Shown in pieces: positions 9,756-16,652 of a stretch of DNA of 64,000 nt (position 1 is the stretch's first letter; each line of letters starts with the position of its first letter). The translations under genes and the position numbers were made by a program. The notes under the pieces were generated by a model. It did no database searches. It was not told the origin of the DNA and saw nothing but the letters and a program-made list of their open reading frames with translations. The DNA comes from Nitrospira sp. GTDB taxonomy: Bacteria; Nitrospirota; Nitrospiria; Nitrospirales; Nitrospiraceae. Location: NCBI GenBank assembly GCA_029194725.1, contig JARFXQ010000016.1, positions 1 through 64,000 on the forward strand, in the 5' to 3' direction.

Positions 9756-10271
9756 ATGAATACGCGATGATGGACTCCACCATTGTCCGGGCTCATCAGC
9801 ACGCGGCGGGGGCGCGTAAAAAGGGGGCAAGCAACCAAAGACGTCCGCGAACAAGAATCCATCGGACGCAGCAAGGGCGGCCTGACGACCAAGATTCATG
9901 CCGTCTGCGATGCGTTGGGTAATCCCCCAGGCTTCCATCTCACGCCGGGACAGGCGCATGATCTTGACGGGGCCGATGCGCTGTTGCCCGGCATCGACGC
10001 GGACACGATCATTGCCGACAAAGCCTTTGATGCCGATGAGCGAGTCATCGAGCCTCTGCGAAAAGCAGGAAAGACCCTCGTGATCCCGTCAAAATCCAAC
10101 AGAACGGCCCCCCGCGCATACGATGAAGACCTCTATAAGGCGCGGCATCTGATCGAGAACTTCTTTGCCCGGCTCAAGCAGTTCTGCGCCATCGCGACCC
10201 GCTACGATAAACGCGCGGCCAATTTCCTTGGCGCGATCTATCTCGCCGCCGCAATCACATGGCTTAATTGA
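9756..10271 (+). pseudogene. IS5-family transposase, 3' part
   Basis: After the duplicated ATGAA the IS5 frame resumes as YAMMDSTIVRAHQHAAGARKKG. It then shifts by one base in the AAAAAGGGGG run near 9818-9827 and continues as ESIGRSKGGLTTKIHAVCDALG, DADTIIADKAFDADE and IENFFARLKQFCAIATRYDK. The catalytic D, D and E segments are all present. The frame change sits where related elements use programmed frameshifting, so it may be native. The gene is inactive in any case because of the IS1380 insertion. Confidence 0.85.
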
Positions 10272-10283
10272 TGACACGCCCTA

Positions 10284-10686
10284 GTTTCTCCTTCCGCCTC
10301 AATCGGAAGAAGCTGTGAGAGGTGCGTCGACGCAAAGACCGCTTTCAATTGCGCACCAATTTCTGTGGACGAGACCACGAAGCCCCCTGGCAGTTCGCTA
10401 TCCAGCTCACCGACGTTGAGGAGGCGTTCAAAACCATCACGCATGGTCTGCCACTATGCCTCACCTACCACCAACTCGAACGCCGCGTCGACACGCACAT
10501 CTTGGTCGCCTCTATGGCCTCTTGTCTGCCCATCACCTTGAGGACACAACGCAAGTCCTTGGTGCCGACTCTCATCTCGCGTCTCGTGCCCAATTGCCTC
10601 GCCGGCATTCAGATGCTCGATGTCCATCCCCCAACTTCCGATAGCCACACTTTCCCCTTGATTCGCTACATAGCGCCAAACCTATA
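10284..10686 (+). pseudogene. IS1634/IS4-like transposase remnant, 3' part
   Basis: Just after the IS5 element the host frame resumes as FSFRLNRKKL, a stop, then VRRRKDRFQLRTN. It continues with QLTDVEEAFKTI, ERRVDTHILVASMASCL and IQMLDVHPPT. Together with the piece at 7025-7836 this gives the expected order of an IS1634/IS4-like transposase (LRRREGRYLLRTN and VEEAFKTLK in relatives). The VEEAFK segment carries the glutamate of the DDE triad. Confidence 0.75.
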
Positions 10687-10993
10687 GCCACTACTGATCC
10701 CGGACCGACTCCATCTTCCTTCCATCCGCAACCACGGCCGCGATATAGACCGCGCTGGCCTAACCGCATCGCTGTCCATTTCACACACCTTCCAAACCGA
10801 TTAGCCATCTCACTTGAAAAGTCAGGCTAAGTCGTAAAGAGTGACAAAAATGGCGAGGTGTCTTGTTGGACATGTCCAACAACAAGTCGACCTGCTCATA
10901 TTACTCGCGACGGAATCTAGCTTGGATGGCAGGAAGCTATTTGATACCGATCTGAAAAGCTAGTGGGTGGCAAACGACTACGGTGTAATGAGT
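10687..10993. other. Gene-free stretch with palindrome copy 3
   Basis: I see no supported coding region here. The stretch separates the IS nest from parB and contains the third copy of the palindrome. A weak reading on the plus strand may be the last decayed codons of the IS1634-like transposase. Confidence 0.45.
10863..10882. repeat. Palindrome copy 3 (parS-like candidate, nearest to parB)
   Basis: The 20-bp palindrome TTGTTGGACATGTCCAACAA here is identical to copies 1 and 2. It lies about 160 bp beyond the 3' end of parB. Centromere sites of ParABS systems commonly sit beside the parAB operon, and the outer TGTT and AACA bases recall the chromosomal parS consensus TGTTTCACGTGAAACA. The centre differs, so any binding by this ParB is an inference. 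Confidence 0.78.
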
Positions 10994-11032
10994 GATCGCC
11001 CCCCTCGCCGTCTAGGATGGGAGAGGGGGATC
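10994..11032 (-). terminator. GC-rich hairpin after parB
   Basis: On the minus strand GATCCCCCTC pairs with GAGGGGGGCGATC across a 16-nt loop with a two-base bulge, starting 12 bases after the parB stop codon. No clear T run follows, so it is a terminator-like hairpin rather than a canonical rho-independent terminator. Confidence 0.5.
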
Positions 11033-11044
11033 AGCGACTTGGTA

Positions 11045-11980
11045 TTACTGAAAAATAATTTGGTCAATTTGACATTGCCGCGCAGGCACTTCCTCTTGTT
11101 TCCCATCCGCAAAATGGACGATCAGATGGTTAGGTTGTTGCGGTGGGTGATGCAGATCCACCGTTCCTGATCGATCCTGAAAGATGACGACTAACGAAGG
11201 AAACGCTGCCGCTGAACTGAGCATCCGCTCCTCACTCCCCTGCTCACCCTTCGACGAGGTGATTGTTTGCTTTCGTGGACCTCTGAGTTTGGCGGATAAC
11301 GCCGATACCGCCGCACGCGTAATCTCCTGAGCAGTGGCACACCATCGTTCGACATCCTTTGGAAACTCCCTGTGCAGGTTCCGCAAATCGTAGAGCGTCT
11401 TAGCTGAGAGACATTTCCCCGACGTGTAAATCTCATCAATGCAGGCCGGTGGATCGATGAGTGTTAAATGATTCGTGACCATGGACCGATTTACCCCAAG
11501 GAGTTCGGCAATTTGAGCCTGCTTCTCCCCTTCGTCCATCTTCCTTTTGATAAACATAGCCAGCTCACGCGGTTTCAGATCTTCCCGCTGCAAATTCTCG
11601 ATGACTTGCTGATAATCAGTATGCGACCGATCGACGAACGCGGGAATTGTGGTTTTCCCAGCTGACTTGGAGGCCCTGAGCCGACGTGCGCCAAAATTCA
11701 GGATCCATCGTTTTTGCTCGATAGGGTGCGGACGAATCGATACAGGCGTTTTGACTCCGTGCAGCCTGATACTGTTCTCCAACTCCTCCATACTTTCCGC
11801 ATCGAATTCTTGGCGTGGCTGAGCTGGATCTTCATCAATGTCCTTGACCGGAATTTGAAGTGGACGCCCTAAGACTTCGGCCGTCACGGTCCGTTCTTTG
11901 GCAATCGGATCGTGAGTCGGAGCAGGAGCGGTACGATCAAGAGCCGTGAGATCCAGCGTTGCTGTCATTGGTTTTTTCAT
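11045..11980 (-). CDS. parB: ParB/KorB-type partition protein
   Basis: This 311-residue DNA-binding partition protein has a Lys- and Thr-rich N-terminal tail (1-45). The ParB N-terminal CTP-binding-type domain follows at about 46-150 (IDEDPAQPRQEF, FGARRLRASKSAGKTTIPA, IENLQREDLKPRELA). Next is a helix-turn-helix domain near 160-185 (QAQIAELLGVNRSMVTNHL). The last 55 residues resemble the SH3-like dimer domain of KorB (DLHHPPQQPNHLIVHFADGKQ). The start codon overlaps the parA stop as ATGA, so the pair is one operon. KorB proteins also act as repressors at palindromes, so autoregulation is plausible. Confidence 0.9.
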   Translation of the reverse strand: MKKPMTATLDLTALDRTAPAPTHDPIAKERTVTAEVLGRPLQIPVKDIDEDPAQPRQEFDAESMEELENSIRLHGVKTPVSIRPHPIEQKRWILNFGARRLRASKSAGKTTIPAFVDRSHTDYQQVIENLQREDLKPRELAMFIKRKMDEGEKQAQIAELLGVNRSMVTNHLTLIDPPACIDEIYTSGKCLSAKTLYDLRNLHREFPKDVERWCATAQEITRAAVSALSAKLRGPRKQTITSSKGEQGSEERMLSSAAAFPSLVVIFQDRSGTVDLHHPPQQPNHLIVHFADGKQEEVPARQCQIDQIIFQ

Positions 11981-12759
11981 TCTGTAACCCCCATCGTATG
12001 AGCAACTTTATGAAAGATCGGTTTGAGATGCATCCACGCATCGCGTGAACTCGTTTTTTGCAATGTCCAGATGGGCGCCCCCATTGCCTGAGCTTCAGCC
12101 ACAGCCGTGCGTGAGGGAATGGCGGCCATGCGTCCATCATCCAGTCGAATGAACAGCGAGGCAAACGCGGTGCAAAGCTGTTCAAAATTGGCGCGTTGAA
12201 ATGGAGTGGGCTCCACAAGATTCGGAAGGAGACCAATGAACCGAAGGTCTTTATTCAATGTACTTTGTATCTTTAAGACCTGCGCCCGTAGCGCGGCAAT
12301 ACCATCGACCGCCTCTTGATTCAGTTGAATGGGTGACAGCACAAAATCACCCACCACGAGCGAGGCAAGTACGCGAATATCAGGGTTCGGATTCGTGTCA
12401 ATAATAGCCACATCAAACCGGTCATCGATTTCGTTCAGGAAGAGTTTGAGATTCGTCGCGAATTGATTGTGATCTTCTTCACGTCTTTCGAGTCTCAAGA
12501 GATCACCATGAGACGGGATCACCACGAAGTTTCCCTCTTCAATACTGGTGACATGTTCGGTCAACAGTCGATTGGCTGTGATCGCCGAGGTGGTGGCCAG
12601 GTTCGACATAATGATGTTTTTCGACGTGTTCCCCTGGTGATCTAAGTCAATGATCAACACTCGTTTCTTGAGGTATTCGACGAGAAAGTACCCAAGTTGG
12701 CAGGCAATCGCCGTTTTCCCCACGCCGCCCTTCTGATTGGCTAGGACCAACGTTTTCAT
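11977..12759 (-). CDS. parA: ParA/IncC-type partition ATPase
   Basis: This 260-residue deviant-Walker ATPase starts MKTLVLANQKGGVGKTAIACQ, with the KGGVGKT P-loop at residues 10-16. It carries the IDLDHQGNTS switch, and Walker B is in DVAIIDTNP. The end (MGAPIWTLQKTSSRDAW) parallels the IncC/ParA proteins of broad-host-range plasmids, which pair with KorB. It lacks the extra N-terminal DNA-binding domain of P1-type ParA. An AAGGAGAG site stands seven bases before the ATG. The role is ATP-driven segregation of DNA bound by the ParB encoded next to it. Confidence 0.92.
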   Translation of the reverse strand: MKTLVLANQKGGVGKTAIACQLGYFLVEYLKKRVLIIDLDHQGNTSKNIIMSNLATTSAITANRLLTEHVTSIEEGNFVVIPSHGDLLRLERREEDHNQFATNLKLFLNEIDDRFDVAIIDTNPNPDIRVLASLVVGDFVLSPIQLNQEAVDGIAALRAQVLKIQSTLNKDLRFIGLLPNLVEPTPFQRANFEQLCTAFASLFIRLDDGRMAAIPSRTAVAEAQAMGAPIWTLQKTSSRDAWMHLKPIFHKVAHTMGVTE

Positions 12760-13254
12760 CTACAGCTCTCCTTTCTCACGGGCTAGTGAATCCTACTCTC
12801 GTCAGCTTTTTTCCTAATGACATGCGGAGCGATTCCGTCGCCTGCCTATCCGGGACCATTATTTTGATCTGACCGGGAGCAGTATCCTAGGTACGAAGAA
12901 TTGTCAATCCTCTCCTTCTTTGAAGACGCTCTATTTTTTGGTTTGGTCAAGCAGCGGGGCTTATACAGGTTTTGACTGATGCGTTTAGATTGCAAATCAG
13001 GCTAATTTGGCATTTCGCACGAGATGAGACTTGGAGGAGCTCCTCCATCGGTCGTTCGTGAATACCAGCGGGAATCGTCGCGATACCGTGCGCCCGGCTA
13101 GGCATGTATCTGCAAGTACGCACTGCCAACTGCCAGATTCTATCTGGCTCCCTCAGTAGACTTGCAGATGGTGACATCTGTCTTCTTGATGATCGTGCAA
13201 AGTTCTTCGCGAGACGTCGTCTGGTGAGACGATTCACCTCCGGACAGTGTGTGG
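12760..13254. other. parA upstream region without a supported gene
   Basis: Beyond the possible promoter I see no supported coding sequence. The minus-strand open frame at 12947-13258 has no recognisable domain and continues the frame beyond the stop of the asparagine synthetase remnant. Confidence 0.45.
12881..12907 (-). promoter_or_regulatory. Possible parAB promoter and operator
   Basis: On the minus strand TTGACA (12902-12907) is followed 15 bases later by GATACT (12881-12886), a sigma70-like pair with a short spacer. A near-symmetric sequence around CCTAGG lies between them and could be an operator. The distance to the parA start is about 120 bp. The assignment rests on motif likeness only. 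Confidence 0.35.
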
Positions 13255-14206
13255 TCACGCATCGAAATGTTGCGAACTATCGGCCCCCACCACACCCTTG
13301 TGCCATTCTACAAGCTGGACCAGTTTGTAGACGAAATAGAGATCCGCCAAGCGCCGTTTATCCATCTCCAGAACATGATCAATTTTCGCGCTACCCATGA
13401 TACCGGCTCTCGTTAGCTGTTTTCGTACAGATTGTTACCATAACGCGCAACAACGCCCGATAACCATTTCCATGTCGGAGGTTGAAAGCCGGTTTTTCTC
13501 CGCCCCAACACTTCCTCGGGGAGAAGACCCATCAAAGCCGCGCGCAACCAAGCTTTATACCAAAAGGTATGATCAGGCTGCTTGCTGCGCAACGCCATGA
13601 CAAGTTCAACGAGTCCCACATCAAGGAATGGCAAGCGCGTTTCAACACCGACACTCATGCTCACACGATCACCCAGTGAGGGACAATTGGACACAAGCCA
13701 CGTGTCGAACAGCATCCGGATGACCACGGTCGGCATTTGCTCCACGTTGCGTGGGCCGGTATCAGTCGGTCTAAACGGATTCTGTTCGCTGATCGCGCGC
13801 CAGGAAAAGACTTTTCTCTCTTCGATCCCACAATGCGAACGCAAACATCCCGCGAAAATGTGACACACTCCCGTCCCCAAACCTTGTACGGCGACAGGAG
13901 AACTTCGGTATCGGAATTATCGACAAACCGTTCGCCCTTGGCTTGGAGTTCCGCGCGAACTTCGAGATAATTGTAGACCTCGCCGTTGTACGTGATGACA
14001 TAGCGGCCACCCTCGTAGGTCATCGGCTGATGCCCGCCTTCAGTCAAATCAATGATGACGAACCGGGTATGTCCGAACTGGATATGAGAATCGCTCTACA
14101 CACCCGATCCATCAGGGTCGCGATGGGCCAATGTGGTTAAGTCCTTCTTGGTAAAGGACGATCGATGAGCCGGTTGTCGATAAAACCGCCTGAGAATGCC
14201 GCACAT
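13255..14206 (-). pseudogene. Asparagine synthetase (AsnB) pseudogene with internal deletion
   Basis: The minus strand begins MCGI at 14204-14206, so the catalytic Cys2 of the glutaminase domain is still visible. It continues in shifted frames with HIQFGHTRFVIIDLTEGGHQPM, YNGEVYNYLEVR, DNSDTEVLL and FAFALWDRREKSLFLARDQ. The text then jumps directly to the far C-terminal synthetase region: VSMSVGVETRLPFLD, KAWLRAALMGLLPEEVLGRRKTGFQPP, and MDKRRLADLYFVYKLVQL. Roughly 300 central residues, including the ATP pyrophosphatase loop, are missing. There are also several frameshifts and an early stop. A normal gene would be about 1.9 kb. Confidence 0.85.
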
Positions 14207-14471
14207 GGGTTCAGGCCTCTCGGTGCGAAGTGAGTGCGGTTGCAAGCAGTATAGTGGGTATGCGTAGGTATAAATATGTCATATCCACAACTCTATTGAG
14301 CATGGGGTGAGCTGGGTCGTCAATGATGGATGCCATTTGGTACAGTCTCACGACGCCGGCTATTGGTGGGGCCATTGTTGGACAACCGGAGCAGAAGAAT
14401 CTTCGACTTTCTCGCCCTTCATGTTCTGGACCTATCCCGGTACAATGGCACGTGGTTGATCAAGGATGAGC

Positions 14472-15440
14472 ATGACCTTCACACCGGTCCCCTTCTACAT
14501 CCTCTGCGGCTCGCTTGGTGCCGGAAAGACGACGCTCTTGATGCGACTGCTGGAATATTGGAAAGCACAGGGCCGACGAACCGGCGTACTGATGAACGAG
14601 GCCGGGACCGTCAGCATTGACGGCCCTCGGGCCGGAACGCTCGCCGAGCAAGTCATGAACCTCGCCGGGGGCTGCGTCTGCTGCGACACGAAAGAAGATC
14701 TCTCCTGGGGGATTGCGCAGCTGGTGCACGATCATGGATCGGATGTGTTGATTCTGGAATGCTCAGGTCTCGCCGATCCGGCTGAAGTGATCGATGCAGT
14801 GACTGATGCCTTTACTGCCCGGTTGGCTTCTCTTGAACGAATCATGGCGCTTCTGCATCCGGTCTCAGCGGAGGAAAGCCACTCCAGCGTCTATGTGACG
14901 ACACAAGCTATCCGCTGTGCCGATGAGCTGATCTTGAACAAGAGAGACCTCTATGTCCCAGGCCATTGGGAGCGGTTCCGCACCGCCATCCTTGATCAAA
15001 ACCCTTACGCTCGCCTGTGGGAAACGTCGCACGCGCGGCTCAATGCCGCCGACCTTCTGGCTCCATATCCCTCGGCGAAACAGCCAGCACCGACGAATGT
15101 GCTGCTCAGCAAGTCACGACCCGGCCCCTCGCAACGTGCACCCTACCATCCCATTGCGACCACGGTTTCGTTGCCAGGCCCGCTCAATCGTCGGCGTTTT
15201 CTGACCTGGGTCAAAACCTTCCCAAAAGAACTTGAACGGGCGAAAGGCTATTTCCGATTTGCGCAGGAACCGGAGTTACAGGAATTCCAGTATGCGCCGC
15301 CGGGGCAAGCCACAATCACACCGCTCACTCTCTTGGATGAACCGGAGCCGGCGCTGGTGTTGATCGGACGAGGGTACGATGTAGAGATTCTGCGGACTGA
15401 GCTCTTAGCGACGATCGAGGAGCCCACACAATCAGCTTAA
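14472..15440 (+). CDS. CobW/G3E-family GTPase (metal chaperone type)
   Basis: This G3E GTPase has a P-loop GSLGAGKTTL near residue 11 and the CxCC metal-binding motif as GGCVCCDTKEDL near residue 70. The switch segment is ILECSGLADPAEV, the base-recognition motif is LNKRD, and a CobW C-terminal domain ends the protein. Known relatives are GTP-driven zinc or cobalt chaperones; which metal is used here cannot be read. The ATG at 14472 is chosen because AAGG at 14462-14465 is six bases upstream, whereas the ATG at 14466 would abut it. The 3' end overlaps the convergent PAP2 gene by nine bases. Confidence 0.85.
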   Translation: MTFTPVPFYILCGSLGAGKTTLLMRLLEYWKAQGRRTGVLMNEAGTVSIDGPRAGTLAEQVMNLAGGCVCCDTKEDLSWGIAQLVHDHGSDVLILECSGLADPAEVIDAVTDAFTARLASLERIMALLHPVSAEESHSSVYVTTQAIRCADELILNKRDLYVPGHWERFRTAILDQNPYARLWETSHARLNAADLLAPYPSAKQPAPTNVLLSKSRPGPSQRAPYHPIATTVSLPGPLNRRRFLTWVKTFPKELERAKGYFRFAQEPELQEFQYAPPGQATITPLTLLDEPEPALVLIGRGYDVEILRTELLATIEEPTQSA

Positions 15441-16028
15441 TCCCTCTGACCTCGCTTCCACCTCCTCGATCGGTGCGGTGGCCGACACTACCTTCTTCCT
15501 GAATCGTGACCATCGAAGCAGCGCCAATGCCGCTCCTGCGCCAAGCAGCCCGCCAATCATCCATCCACCGAGCACATCCGTGACATAATGTGCGCCGACG
15601 TACACCCGAGCGAACCCGATGAGCGCAACAATCGGCCAACTGATCCAGCCGGACTTGGGATAGAGGACTTGTAGGAACGAGGCAATTGCGGCGGTGTTGA
15701 CCGCGTGATTCGACGGAAAGCTGAATAATCCTCCGCACCCATTCGGCTCCATCTTGACCGATTCGCTGAGCGCTCGACAGGGCCGGACTCGTTCAAAGAC
15801 CCATTTGAGCTGGCCACCCAAGAAATCGGACAGTCCGACGGCTCCTCCCAAAACCGGGCCACCCAGAAAAGCCTCGCGCCGATTGCTCCAAATCCAATAG
15901 GTGATGGCACAGGCTCCTGGCAGATAGAGAAGGCTCTGGTTCCCTAGTTGAACAAAGAAGTGGTCAGCAGTCGTTGACCTGCCCGCCAACCCGTTGATGG
16001 CCAGAAAGAGAGCCTCGTCCACGCCCAT
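15432..16028 (-). CDS. PAP2-family membrane phosphatase
   Basis: This 198-residue membrane protein has the three PAP2 (type 2 phosphatidic acid phosphatase) signatures in order: KWVFERVRP near residue 75, FPSNHAVNT near 105, and RVYVGAHYVTDVLGG near 140. The conserved Lys-Arg, Ser-Asn-His and Arg-His residues are all present. Several hydrophobic segments place it in the inner membrane with the active site facing the periplasm. The substrate is probably a lipid phosphate such as undecaprenyl pyrophosphate or phosphatidic acid, which the sequence cannot decide. Confidence 0.88.
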   Translation of the reverse strand: MGVDEALFLAINGLAGRSTTADHFFVQLGNQSLLYLPGACAITYWIWSNRREAFLGGPVLGGAVGLSDFLGGQLKWVFERVRPCRALSESVKMEPNGCGGLFSFPSNHAVNTAAIASFLQVLYPKSGWISWPIVALIGFARVYVGAHYVTDVLGGWMIGGLLGAGAALALLRWSRFRKKVVSATAPIEEVEARSEGLS

Positions 16029-16117
16029 GCGTGCGACGATAAAGCGTTACTTGTTAACCGTCAAGCATGAACCGATCTATTACCCGACTGACGAATGGCA
16101 CCTGACACAGAGCAACC

Positions 16118-16561
16118 TCATTGCGTCCTGAAATGAATGCGAACGGTCAGCTCGCCGTCGACCGGCTCGTCACCTTTCATTTTCGGCTTGAAGGTCCATT
16201 TGCCGAGCGCATTCATTCCGGCGATGGTGAGCTCTCGATGTTTGCATGGTTCGAGTACCACGACCGTGACCTTCGCGTCTTTGGAGACTAGCAGGCGGGC
16301 CTTCATCCAATCATCGAGTTCCTGGCCTTCGAGCGACGGTGGAATGCCGGGCCACGGAGTCGATTTCGGCACTGGACCAAGTTGCTGATCCTTATTCAGC
16401 GACAAACCGTGGACATGGACCTCGGGAAGTTCGAGTACATCTTCCTCATGATCAGAGGCATGCGTCGCTTCATCGCCGGCCACTGCATGCGCAGCAACCG
16501 ACAGGATGGAGGAACCGATGATTCCACCGGCCAGCAGCCATCTTAGGTATCGCGCAACCAT
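16118..16561 (-). CDS. TonB C-terminal-domain protein
   Basis: The protein has an N-terminal hydrophobic segment (RYLRWLLAGGIIGSSILSVAAHA), then an acidic and His-containing linker. A C-terminal TonB-like domain at about 85-147 ends the protein (VTVVVLEPCKHRELTIAG, ALGKWTFKPKMKGDEPVDG, RIHF). It lacks the long Pro-rich spanner of classical TonB. The ATG at 16559-16561 is preferred over 16612 because it puts a signal-type segment at the N terminus. It lies directly downstream of the TonB-dependent receptor and is probably cotranscribed. A role in energising or partnering that receptor is likely but inferred. Confidence 0.72.
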   Translation of the reverse strand: MVARYLRWLLAGGIIGSSILSVAAHAVAGDEATHASDHEEDVLELPEVHVHGLSLNKDQQLGPVPKSTPWPGIPPSLEGQELDDWMKARLLVSKDAKVTVVVLEPCKHRELTIAGMNALGKWTFKPKMKGDEPVDGELTVRIHFRTQ

Positions 16562-16652
16562 GCTGTCCGTTCTACTGCGCCTGAGCCCAATGCACCTACA
16601 ACCATCAGCCATCTTGACCGAACCTTAATCCTGATCCTCAACCTTCTCCACC

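Larger units (their letters stand above)
7839..10281 (+). mobile_element. IS5-family insertion sequence, itself interrupted
   Basis: Perfect 18-bp inverted repeats bound it: GGGCGTGTCATCAATTAA at 7839-7856 and its complement at 10264-10281. The flanks CTA and TAG give a TA duplication within the CTAG target typical of IS5-family elements. Without the 1563-bp IS1380 element and its 5-bp duplication, the element would be about 875 bp. That is the usual size for members with a short split transposase gene. Confidence 0.9.
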
